From contig WGNL01000018.1 of assembly GCA_016124585.1 (NCBI GenBank), positions 62,001-126,000 on the forward strand: DNA of 64,000 bases. Direction: 5' to 3'. Below the pieces are notes generated by a model. The model worked only from the letters and a program-made list of their open reading frames with translations. It did no database searches and was not told where the DNA came from. Source of the stretch: Bacteroidota bacterium. GTDB taxonomy: Bacteria; Bacteroidota; Bacteroidia; Chitinophagales; Saprospiraceae. Positions 7,748-17,600 of the stretch are shown here, one piece after another. Position 1 is the stretch's first letter. Every line of letters begins with the position of its first letter. Both the position numbers and the translations under genes were made by a program.

Positions 7748-9190
7748 CTAATACTGCACGCACACATTTTTCGCTTCGGTAAAAAAACGCAACGCCTCCG
7801 TGCCGCCTTCCCGGCCAACACCAGAATTTTTCACCCCGCCGAAAGGCGTTCGCAAGTCTCGCAACATCCAACAATTTACCCAAACAATACCCGATTGAAT
7901 GCGCTCGGCCATGCGGGTAGCTCGGCTAATGTCCTGTGTCCAGAGGGTGCAGGCGAGGCCATACTCGGTGCCATTGGCGAGGGAAAGCGCCTCCTCCTCC
8001 GTATCGAAGGGCTGGAGCGTGACCACTGGGCCGAAAATTTCTTCTTGGTTGGTGCGGCAGGTATTTGATAGTCCTTCAATGATGGCAGGGGTGAGATAGT
8101 AACCGTTGGCAAGCTCAGCGGATGGTTGGATGATTTCGCCGCCACATAGGATGGTGCCGCCTTCCTGCTTCGCAATATCGAGGTAGCCCATCACCTTGGC
8201 ACGGTGCTGCTCACTGACGAGGGCGCCGAGGTCATTGTCGGAGTCGCTAGGATTGCCGGTTTTGAGGACCTTGGCCCGTCGTACCAACTCGTCCCGGAAC
8301 TTCTCGTAGATTTTTCTTTCGATGTAAATCCTTGAACCACAGAGACATATCTGGCCGTTGTTGGCAAAACTGGAGCGAACAGTGGTGCTAACGGCTTCCT
8401 CGAAATCGCAGTCGGCGAAGATGACGTTCGGGTTCTTCCCGCCCAACTCCAGCGACAGTTTTTTGAACATCGGCGCTGCCGTGCGGGCGAGGATGCGACC
8501 AGTAGCAGTGCCCCCCGTGAAACTGATGGCTTTCGTTTTTGGGTGTTCTACAATGGCCTGACCAGCCTTGGGGCCGAGGCCATGGACGATGTTCAGCACC
8601 CCAGCAGGCAACCCTGCTTCAATGCAGATTTGCGACAGCAAGAAAGCCGTCATGGGTGTCAGTTCGGAAGGCTTGGCGACCACACAATTGCCAGTGGCAA
8701 GGGCTGGCGCTATTTTCCAAGTAAAAAGGTAAAGTGGCAAATTCCACGGCGAAATGCATCCGACTACGCCGATAGGCTGGCGCAAGGTGTAGTTCACTGC
8801 CTGCCCCTCCATCTGGTGCGATTCGTTGGCAAAGTGCAGGATGGCCGTTGCGAAGAAACGGATATTGGCCTGTGCCCGTGGGATGTCCACGGTTCGGGCG
8901 GTGGTGATGGCCTTGCCGCTGTCCCGGCTTTCGGCTTGCGCAAACATTTCCAATCGCTCCTCGATGAGGTCGGCGATGCGGTGCAAGATGCGATAGCGCT
9001 CGTTCACCCCACAGCTCGACCAAGCAGGGAAGGCCGCCTCAGCGGCAGATACGGCAGCCTGCACGTCAGCAGCATCGGAGTCAGGTATTTGGGAGTAGAC
9101 ACATCCCGTGGCAGGTTCATAATTATCGAGACACCCGCCGCCGATGGCAGGGACGAGTTGGCCATTGATGTAGTTGTGGATGTTGGTCAA
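7748..9190 (-). CDS. ALDH8-type NAD-dependent aldehyde dehydrogenase (aminomuconate-semialdehyde dehydrogenase-like)
   Basis: A 480-residue aldehyde dehydrogenase oxidising an aldehyde to the acid with NAD. Visible family marks are the coenzyme loop SPWNLPLYLFTWKIAPALATGN, the general base Glu in LELGGKNP (about residue 250), and the catalytic Cys in NGQICLCGSR (about residue 284). The run SSFANxGxICLC, together with NYEPATG near the N-terminus, is most like ALDH8 enzymes, which act on 2-aminomuconic or 2-hydroxymuconic semialdehyde in tryptophan/kynurenine or catechol meta-cleavage pathways. No other genes of those pathways are nearby, so the substrate is inferred only. It lies 41 bp downstream of asd on the same strand, with a one-armed stutter repeat in the gap. 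Confidence 0.88.
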   Translation of the reverse strand: MTNIHNYINGQLVPAIGGGCLDNYEPATGCVYSQIPDSDAADVQAAVSAAEAAFPAWSSCGVNERYRILHRIADLIEERLEMFAQAESRDSGKAITTARTVDIPRAQANIRFFATAILHFANESHQMEGQAVNYTLRQPIGVVGCISPWNLPLYLFTWKIAPALATGNCVVAKPSELTPMTAFLLSQICIEAGLPAGVLNIVHGLGPKAGQAIVEHPKTKAISFTGGTATGRILARTAAPMFKKLSLELGGKNPNVIFADCDFEEAVSTTVRSSFANNGQICLCGSRIYIERKIYEKFRDELVRRAKVLKTGNPSDSDNDLGALVSEQHRAKVMGYLDIAKQEGGTILCGGEIIQPSAELANGYYLTPAIIEGLSNTCRTNQEEIFGPVVTLQPFDTEEEALSLANGTEYGLACTLWTQDISRATRMAERIQSGIVWVNCWMLRDLRTPFGGVKNSGVGREGGTEALRFFTEAKNVCVQY

Positions 9191-9197
9191 GGCGAAG

Positions 9198-9233
9198 AAT
9201 TTCTTAGTTTCTTAATATCCTAATTTCAAAATT
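9198..9233. repeat. One-armed stutter repeat between asd and the aldehyde dehydrogenase gene
   Basis: Read on the minus strand it starts GAAATTAGGA and continues with the related words TATTAAGA, AACTAAGA and AATT at 7-8 bp spacing. The first ten bases are identical to the start of the element that interrupts mutY (46794). No clear inverted second arm is present. It overlaps the last bases of asd. Confidence 0.5.
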
Positions 9234-10233
9234 ACCCAATCCATCCCTTACCCGCCAAATACTCCGCAATCTGTACCGCATTGGTAGCAGCACCCTTGCG
9301 TAGGTTATCAGCCACAATCCAAAGATTCAGGCCGTTCTCGATACTCTCGTCCCGGCGGATACGACCTACGAAGACCTCGTCCTTGTGACGGGCGAATAGC
9401 GGCATCGGGTATTGGAATTTATCGACGTCATCCACGACGATGATGCCGGGAGCGGTATCAAGTAGGTGACGTACTTCTGACAGCTCGTATGGCTTCGCAA
9501 ACTCTAGGTTCACGCTCTCGGAGTGGCCGCCGAGCACAGGTACCCGGACCGTAGTAGCCGTCACAGCGATGCTGTCGTCACCCATAATTTTCTTGGTTTC
9601 GTTCACCATTTTCATCTCCTCCTTGGTGTAGCCGTTTTCAGTGAAAACGTCAATATGCGGCAGCACATTCTCGAAGATGGGGTGCTTGTAGGCCATTTCC
9701 TCTGGTTCCGGGGTGAAGCCTTTTTGCTCCAATTGGTATTGCTTCACGGCTTTGACACCCGTACCTGTAATACTTTGGTAGGTGGAAACGACGACCCTTT
9801 TTATCCCCAAAGCCTTGTGCAGTGGCTCAAGCGCTACTACCATCTGTATAGTGGAGCAGTTGGGGTTGGCGATGATTTTATCTTCAGGCGTAAGTACGTG
9901 GGCGTTGACCTCTGGCACGACTAATTTCTTGTCAGTATCCATGCGCCAAGCTGACGAGTTGTCGATAACTGTCGTACCGACCTCTGCGAACTTCGGTGCC
10001 CACTCCTTGGAGGTGCTGCCTCCCGCGGAAAAAATGGCCACGTCAGGCCGGGCAGCAATGGCCGCTTCCATGCTCACAATAGCGTATTCCTTGCCATTGA
10101 ACGTAATGGGCTTGCCCACAGAGCGCTCTGAGGCCACTGGCAAAAACTCCGTGACCAGAAACTTGCGCTCCTGCAATACTTCCAACATGACCGTGCCCAC
10201 CAAACCTGTGGCACCTACAACTGCAACTTTCAT
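9232..10233 (-). CDS. asd: Aspartate-semialdehyde dehydrogenase
   Basis: Reduces aspartyl-4-phosphate to aspartate semialdehyde with NADPH, at the branch point to lysine/diaminopimelate, threonine and methionine. The 333-residue length is typical. The N-terminal NADP-binding loop is VGATGLVGTVM, the active-site Cys is in NPNCSTIQM (about residue 129), and the substrate-binding region includes QSITGTGVKA and GHSESVN with its His near residue 238. It is complete and starts at ATG 10233 right at the Rossmann fold. A strong Bacteroidota promoter is seen at 10316-10348. Confidence 0.96.
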   Translation of the reverse strand: MKVAVVGATGLVGTVMLEVLQERKFLVTEFLPVASERSVGKPITFNGKEYAIVSMEAAIAARPDVAIFSAGGSTSKEWAPKFAEVGTTVIDNSSAWRMDTDKKLVVPEVNAHVLTPEDKIIANPNCSTIQMVVALEPLHKALGIKRVVVSTYQSITGTGVKAVKQYQLEQKGFTPEPEEMAYKHPIFENVLPHIDVFTENGYTKEEMKMVNETKKIMGDDSIAVTATTVRVPVLGGHSESVNLEFAKPYELSEVRHLLDTAPGIIVVDDVDKFQYPMPLFARHKDEVFVGRIRRDESIENGLNLWIVADNLRKGAATNAVQIAEYLAGKGWIG

Positions 10234-10315
10234 TTCGAATCAATTTTTTGAAGTGTTCTCTCGGAAATTGGGAATTTTTGTTTTTCCGCATGACACTTGG
10301 GATGAAAAAGGTACG

Positions 10316-10348
10316 CAAAGATAAGGGCTTGTAATTTTTATAAGTCAA
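10316..10348 (-). promoter_or_regulatory. Promoter for asd
   Basis: On the minus strand TTGAC (10348-10344) and TATCTTTG (10323-10316) are separated by 20 bases, a good match to the Bacteroidota -33 TTG and -7 TAnnTTTG. The 5' leader would be about 75 bases. Confidence 0.7.
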
Positions 10349-10522
10349 AAAAACAAGGGTTGCCCTTTCAGAAGTAGAACCAACCGTTACGGAGCGAAAA
10401 AACACCTTCTTACGTTACCATCAAGGAATCTTATCCACCTAAGCTCCCTTTGTATGTGAATACTTGGTTAGCCTAAAAGGCCAAAATCAAATTAAACGAC
10501 TTTCAAAAAAGCCAAATCCCGC

Positions 10523-10530
10523 TATCTTGC
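10523..10530 (+). promoter_or_regulatory. Putative -7 element for the outer-membrane barrel gene
   Basis: TATCTTGC lies 31 bases before the ATG at 10562 and is one base off the TAnnTTTG consensus. No convincing -33 TTG is seen upstream. Confidence 0.4.
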
Positions 10531-10561
10531 GGCGCTATTTCAAATAATAAATTCTGTACGA

Positions 10562-11428
10562 ATGACCCGATTGTTTACATTCTTTGCCCTATTGGTATTT
10601 TCAAGTTTAGCCACTGCACAAGATTTCAGTTTTGGCTTCAAAACAGGGCTTAATTTCAGCAATATCAAGGGTGACTTGGAAGAAGGTGAGTCGCTTGATC
10701 GTAACATTGGCTTCCAATTCGGAGCAACTTTCGCTTGGAAGGCAACCGATCTGATGGGTGTGCGAAGCGAACTAATGTACAGCCAAAAAGGGACAAAACG
10801 CAGCTACAAAGGCACTTCCTACTATAATTTTTATACCCCGAACAACGATATCATCCGTACCACCGGCATCCGAAATGAAGACCTGAACGTAAGCAACTCC
10901 TATTTAGAACTGCCTATTACTGTTTATTTCAAACCACATAGCCGCATCGAGATTTATGGAGGAGCAAGTGTAAGCGTACTGGTCAATTCCTCTGCCTTTG
11001 GCAATATCAAATTCAGCGAAATCCGCGACGCATCCAATATTCCAACCTCCCCCAATTCCATCGACCACGAACTCGATTTCAACTACCTCTCCGACAAGCC
11101 AATGGAGGCAACCTATGCCAACCCAGCTAAAACTGTCAGCATTCAAGGCGACAATGCACCGTATCCGCAGACTGCCGGAGCCTATTTTGAGTTTGTGGAA
11201 GATAGGGGCAAGCTGTACAAAGCTTTTGACTTTGGCGTAATTGGTGGCATTTCCATTTATTTGAGCAAAAGCCTTTATGTTTCTGGACGTATCAACTACG
11301 GTCTAAGGGACATCACCAGAACTAAGGCGGACGTTTCCCTTTCCAGCTTGGACAACAACAATTTTATCTCCCGCAACGACGACGACCGCAATATTTCATT
11401 CCAAACTTCAATTGGGTTTTCGTTTTAG
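10562..11428 (+). CDS. Outer-membrane beta-barrel protein (PorT-like/OMP_b-brl_2 type)
   Basis: A 288-residue protein. A signal peptide (MTRLFTFFALLVFSSLATAQ, cleavage after TAQ) is followed by alternating beta strands typical of small barrels: FGFKTGLNFSNIKG at the N-terminus, then VRSELMYSQKG, LELPITVYFK, IEIYGGASVSVLV and a final strand ISFQTSIGFSF ending in Phe, the classic outer-membrane insertion signal. Long loops rich in Asp, Asn and Pro lie between strands 4 and 5. The family is widespread in Bacteroidota and functions are rarely known. A hairpin (11459-11476) follows, so it is probably transcribed alone. Confidence 0.85.
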   Translation: MTRLFTFFALLVFSSLATAQDFSFGFKTGLNFSNIKGDLEEGESLDRNIGFQFGATFAWKATDLMGVRSELMYSQKGTKRSYKGTSYYNFYTPNNDIIRTTGIRNEDLNVSNSYLELPITVYFKPHSRIEIYGGASVSVLVNSSAFGNIKFSEIRDASNIPTSPNSIDHELDFNYLSDKPMEATYANPAKTVSIQGDNAPYPQTAGAYFEFVEDRGKLYKAFDFGVIGGISIYLSKSLYVSGRINYGLRDITRTKADVSLSSLDNNNFISRNDDDRNISFQTSIGFSF

Positions 11429-11458
11429 TATTTTTTCTTGCCATTATTTTATTGAAAC

Positions 11459-11476
11459 GGGCATGGCTCCATGCCC
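11459..11476 (+). terminator. Hairpin after the outer-membrane barrel gene
   Basis: A perfect 8-bp stem GGGCATGG/CCATGCCC with a 2-base loop lies 31 bases after the stop. A T-run follows only about 10 bases later, so termination efficiency is uncertain. Confidence 0.5.
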
Positions 11477-11610
11477 TTGGCCATGTTTTTGCCAGCTAAT
11501 CTACAAAGCCGCTGATTTTCTCGGCCTTGTTTTGTCTCCACTTTACCTTTATCCGTTGGGCCTAAACCCATTTCATCACCTATTTAAGACACACAATTGA
11601 TTTAGCATAA

Positions 11611-14600
11611 ATGAAAAAGATTTTCTCTACCCTCGCTGTAGCATTGATAGCTACCTGCATTTTTGCCCAAACAAAACAGAATCCATGGCTCGATACGCCT
11701 GAGAGCAGCTTTGCCAAAAAAAGTGGGGTTCGGCATATCGTACCTACCAAATACAGAACCCTCAGCCTCAATCTTGATTTGCTGAAGGCGAACCTGAACG
11801 ATGCTCCCATGCGTTTTTCGCCGCAGGCAGAAAACTCGACCGTAAAATTGGCTATCCCTTTGCCGGACGGTACGATGGAAACATTTCAAATGGTGGATGC
11901 TCCAATCATGCATCCCGACTTAGCAGCACGCTACCCTTACATCCGCTCCTTTGCTGGTTGGAGCAGTACCGATGGCACAGCCTACCTGCGCTGTGGCTAC
12001 ACACAAAAGGGCTTCCACGGCATGGTACTTTCCGCAAAACATAGTACCGTGTATATTGATGCATTTGCCGAAGGAGATGACCTGCATTACATCAGCTATT
12101 TCAAAAAAGACTTCCCCAATCCGCACACAGATTTCGAGTGCATGGTAGATGCACCACCAAGCATGGGAGCCGTTATTGTAGACCCGCAATCGGTAGCTGT
12201 AGGCGATTGCCAGCACCGAAACTATGCCCTTGCCTTGGCTTGTACGGGAGAGTATGCCACTTTCCACGGCGGCACTAAACCCCTCGTGTTAGCCGAATTC
12301 AACGTGGCCATGACCCGAGTAAATGGCATTTACGAAAAAGACCTAGCCGTGACGATGACCATGGTCGCTAATACCGACTTGTTGATTTATCTCAACGCTG
12401 GCACCGACCCCTACACGAACAACAGTGGTTCGACAATGCTCAACGAAAACCAGAATACCTGCAACGCCGTCATTGGAAACGCCAATTACGACATCGGCCA
12501 CGTTTTTAGCACGGGCGGCGGTGGGATTGCACAGCTCAATGCTGTTTGCAATAATACTGGCAAGGCACGGGGTGTAACTGGTTTATCCAGTCCAGTGGGC
12601 GATGGATTTTATGTGGATTATGTTTGTCATGAAATGGGTCACCAGTTCGGCGGCAACCACACCCAGAATAACAATTGCAACAGGAACTCCTCCACAGCAA
12701 TGGAAACTGGAAGTGGCAGTACCATCATGGGTTACGCTGGGGTATGCGCACCGGATGTGCAACCCCACAGCGACGATTATTTCCATGCTGTCAGCCTCGG
12801 GGAAATCACGAACCACCTGCTCGGAGCTGGCAATTCCTGCGCGACCACAACTGCCTCAGGCAACAGCGCACCCAATGTAACTGTGACACAGGGCTCTTAC
12901 ACTATCCCTGTTTCCACCCCTTTTGTACTAGCAGCGCAAGCCACTGATGGCAACCCAACTGATGTGCTGACCTATTGTTGGGAGCAAATGAACAACCAAG
13001 TGGGCACGCAGCCGCCGCTTTCCACCAATACCGTTGGCCCAGTATTCCGCTCTTTTGACCCCACTACCTCACCCAAACGTTATTTCCCCAACCTAGCTGC
13101 CATAATCGCCGGCACCACGCCGACCTGGGAAGTGCTGCCAAGCGTTGCCCGTTCAATGGCCTTCCGTTGCACAGTGCGGGACAACCACCCTGGCGCAGGC
13201 TGTACCGATGAAGCGGATGTGACGGTCAATGTCAATGCTTCCGCAGGGCCGTTCGTCGTTACCAACCCGAATACCTCGGCCATCGTTTGGACGGGCGGCA
13301 CTATGGCCACAGTTGCTTGGAACGTGGCAAATACGACAGCCCCACCTGTTGCTGCCAGCCAAGTGGAAATACTTTTGTCCGCCGATGGCGGCAATACCTA
13401 TCCTTATACCCTGCTCGCTTCCACGGGTAACGATGGGACAGAAACCGTACTCGTGCCGCTCATCGCCACCACTCAAGCTAGGGTAATGGTGAAAGCGGTA
13501 GGCAATATTTTCTTCGATATTTCGAACCAGAATTTTAAAATTGAACTACCGGTGGTGCCAAGTTTCACTCTCATCACCAACAATAATTCCATCCCAGCCT
13601 GCCAGAGCGGTACAGCAGAATTCAATTTTGAAATGCTCCAGCTCGCAGGCTTCAACACCAATGTAAACTTTACGGCGACGGGTATTCCTGCTGGCGCAAC
13701 GGCAATATTTACCCCAAATGATGTGCCACCGCCAGCCTCAACAGATTTGGTCATCAGCAATTTAGCAGGAGTAGCTCCAGGCGACTACTCTATCACCGTG
13801 ACGGCCACTGGTGGCTCGGTGACACAGACCTCTAACATCACGCTGACAGTACTTGACCAAGTTACTACTGGCACTACCCTTAACGCTCCAAGCGATGGCG
13901 CAGAGGTCACAGAATTCCAGCCGACTTTGACCTGGGCATCAGTCGCCAATGCTTCAGCGTACATAGTGGAAGTGTCAGAATCCCCAAGTTTCAACTCAAT
14001 TTTGACAGCTGCGACCATTGCTGACACTACTTGGCAGATTGATGTGCCTTGTAATTCACTAGGGGTTTACTACTGGCGAGTACGAGCGCAGAACCCTTGC
14101 AGTCAAAGTGATTTTTCCCAAATGTTCTCGTTTCACTTGGGCGGCATTGGTTGTCAAACCTTCAATGCAACGGGGCTGCCATTAAACATACCGCTTGTGG
14201 CCACTACAGTGATACAGACCTTGAATATACCGGACAATCTATCTATCAACTCCCTCCAATCCAATTTCAATATTTCGCATACCTACGTCGGGGACCTTAG
14301 TGCCGAGCTGGTTTCCCCGCAGGGTACCTCGGTTCAAATCTTCGACCGGCCTGGGGTGCCGGCCTCCACTTTTGGCTGTGCGGGCGATAATATTGTGGCA
14401 AATTTTGCCGACTCGTTTACCAACACAGCAATGGATTTTGAAAATACCTGCCTTGGCACAACACCCGCCATCAGCGGAGATTTCCAGCCTATCGATCCGT
14501 TTCAGGTATTCAACGGTGAAAGCTCGCAAGGTACCTGGACGCTCAATATCACGGACAGTTATGACGATGATGGAGGTGCATTGAACAACTGGTCACTTGA

Positions 14601-17600
14601 AATCTGTGGCCTCGTGGCGTCCCCAGTGGCAGTTTTATTGGAAAATAATGCACTCGATGTGCCGCAGGGCCAAAACGCTGTGGTTTCTCAAACCTATCTG
14701 CAAGGCCAAGGGAGTCCGAACAGCCAAGTGGTCTATACCCTTCTTTCCGTACCAACCAATGGTTACTTAGTAATCGGGTTGGATGTCCCTGTTGTTGGCA
14801 GCACGTTTACCCAAGCCGATATTGACGCTGGCCTGCTCTCCTACCAACACGATGGGAGCATGACCACCACTGACGAGTTTGTTTTCGACATGGTTGACAA
14901 TGCAGGAAGCTGGCTCCATGCACAGGTTTTTAACATCAATATTATCTTAAACAACCTTGCAGCTACTGCTTCAATAACTCAGGACATCAGTTGCGCAGGC
15001 ACAAACGATGCACAAATCACGGTGACGGCAACGGGAGGCAACGCTCCTTTGCAGTACAGCCTGAACGGTGGAAACTATCAAAGCAGCAATATTTTCAGCA
15101 ACCTCGCACCCGGCAGCTACTCCATCGAAGTAAAGGATAACACTGGGTTCATTATTTCCTCTAACAACCTGACCATCTCAGCACCATCTGTCCTTTCTGC
15201 TACTACCAGCGTCAACAACGACCAAATCACGGTAACGGCAACGGGAGGCACGGGCGGTTTGCAGTATAGCATTGGCGGGCCATTTCAAGGTAGCAGCATT
15301 TTCAATGGTATTGCCAACGGCACATACAGCGTCACCGTGATGGATGCAAATGGTTGCACCGCTACTACAACTGCAGTCGTTGCAGTGAACACACTTATCG
15401 TGTCCGCCAGCGTGACCACGCCCATCAGTTGTTTTGGGGATAATAATGCCACCCTCACTGTGACGGCCAACGGCGGAAGCGCCCCATTTGAATACAGCTT
15501 AAATGGAGGTGCATACCAGGGCAGCAATGTTTTCAGCAACCTCGCACCCGGCAGCTACACTGTGACCGTGAAAGATGCCGATGGTTTTACCCAAACGACG
15601 GCAAGTGTCACTATCAGTAATCCAGCACAAGTGACAGCCTCAGCATCTGTAAACTCCGATACCCTCACGGTGACAGGTGGTGGTGGCACTGGCAACTTGA
15701 CCTACAGCATCGGCGGTACTTTCCAAGGCAGTAATGTATTCAATGGCTTGGACAACGATACCTACACCATCACCGTGGTGGATGCCAATGGCTGCACTGC
15801 AACCACGACCGCAACCGTTTTCGTCAACAGCGTGGTTGTGTCGGGATCTGTAACAGTTGGAGTGAGTTGTTTTGGGGAAAATGATGGAGAAATTACCGCC
15901 ACGGCCAGCGGGGGCATGGCTCCATACACTTTTAGCCTAAATGGTGGCGCATTCCAGAACAACAATGTTTTCAGCAACCTTGCCTCAGGGAGCTACACTG
16001 TCACCACAATGGACGCCGACGGTTTGACCCAAACCAGTTCGGCCATCACCATTGCGGCACCGCCGCAAATAACTGGCTCTGCCACTGCTACGGGATACAC
16101 CGTAACGGTAATAGCCAGCGGGGGCACTGGCAGTTTGCAGTACAGCCTTGATGGTGGAACATTTCAGCCCGGCAACACTTTCACACCTGTTGTCAATGGC
16201 AGCCACAGTATCGTAGTGCGGGACGCAAATGGTTGCGAGACGAGCCTCAGTGTGACAGTGTCGGTAGCGGTGCTGACTGTCTCTGGAAATATTTCACAAG
16301 CGATAAGCTGCGCAGGTGGTTCGGACGGTCAAATAACGGCAATGGGTACAGGTGGCGTTCCAGCCTACCAGTACAGCTTGAATGGAGGTACATTTCAGCC
16401 CGGCAGCACTTTCACTAATCTTGCCGCAGGCAACTATACCCTGACAATAAAGGACAGTGGTGGCTTCACTGTTTCCTCCACTCAAATCTCGCTGACGGCT
16501 CCGTCCCCAATTGTTGTGACACCCAACGCTGTCCTACAAACTGTGACTGTAGTAGCCACTGGTGGCACTGCGCCTTACCAATTCCAGTTGGACAACGGGA
16601 CCTTGCAATCTTCCAATGTTTTCACGGGTGTAGCGAACGGTTCGCACACGATCACGGTCGTGGATGCACATGGTTGCTCCCAAACCGGCACTGTGATTGT
16701 CGGTGCCATGCCGCCCAATGTTTTTGTTTCACTGTCCCACCCGATCAGCTGTCACGGTGATACGGATGGTACTATCTCGGTGAATGCCAGTGGCGGTGTT
16801 GCACCCTACACCTACAGCCTGAACGGCGGCATGTTCCAGAGCAGCAACACGTTCACCAACCTTGCTGCAGGTAGCTACACCATTACGGTAAAAGGGGCTG
16901 ACGGTGGCATAACTACCGCTCCTAGTATTGTTGTCAACGACCCGCCAGCACTCAACGTGACAGCCACTGCCTTCGGGTTGGCCATCACAGCCATTGGTAC
17001 AGGTGGGTCACCCAATTATCAGTACAGCCTCAATGGGGTGAATTTCCAAACTAGCAACATCCTGACAGCAAACAGCAATGGTACTTACACCGTCACCATT
17101 CGAGATGACCACGGCTGTACGGCCACGACGACAGTTGTCGTGAATGCTGTGATAGGAGTTAGCCCAGTCGTTACAGAAATTAGCTGCGCAGGTGAATCGG
17201 ACGGCATCATCAACATCACGGGTGTGACAGGTGGCACTGCTCCATACACCTACTCCTTAAACGGCGGCACTTTTTCTTCGCAAACGACTTACACGGGACT
17301 TGCACCCGGCAGTTACATTATCCGGGTGAAGGATGCCACGGGCTACGAGTTGGTGGGGCCGACCGTCGTGCTGGATGCACCAACTGCGGTGCAGGCTAAC
17401 TTCCAGTTGGTGCTGAACAACTTGACCATTATTGCGAGTGGCGGCACAGGCCAGCTGATGTATTCAATCGACAACGGACTGAATTTCCAGACCAATAACG
17501 TCTTTAACAATCTCCCGCTCGGTACTTACCAAGTGGTTGTGGTGGATGAGAACGGCTGTACCTTTGGTGGTCAAGTCATTGTGGACATGAGTGCCACGAA

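Larger units (their letters stand above)
10234..10561. other. 328-bp divergent intergenic region
   Basis: It separates asd (minus) and the outer-membrane barrel gene (plus). It contains the two promoter elements listed separately (10316-10348 minus, 10523-10530 plus). No open frame, hairpin or repeat of note was seen. Confidence 0.6.

Noticed and set aside
8543-9223. 226-codon open frame on the plus strand
   Set aside because: Antisense to the aldehyde dehydrogenase; no motif or plausible start context.
14985-17580. Regularly spaced repeats that could suggest a CRISPR array
   Set aside because: The repeats are about 440 bp apart, in frame, and encode SprB-type protein modules.
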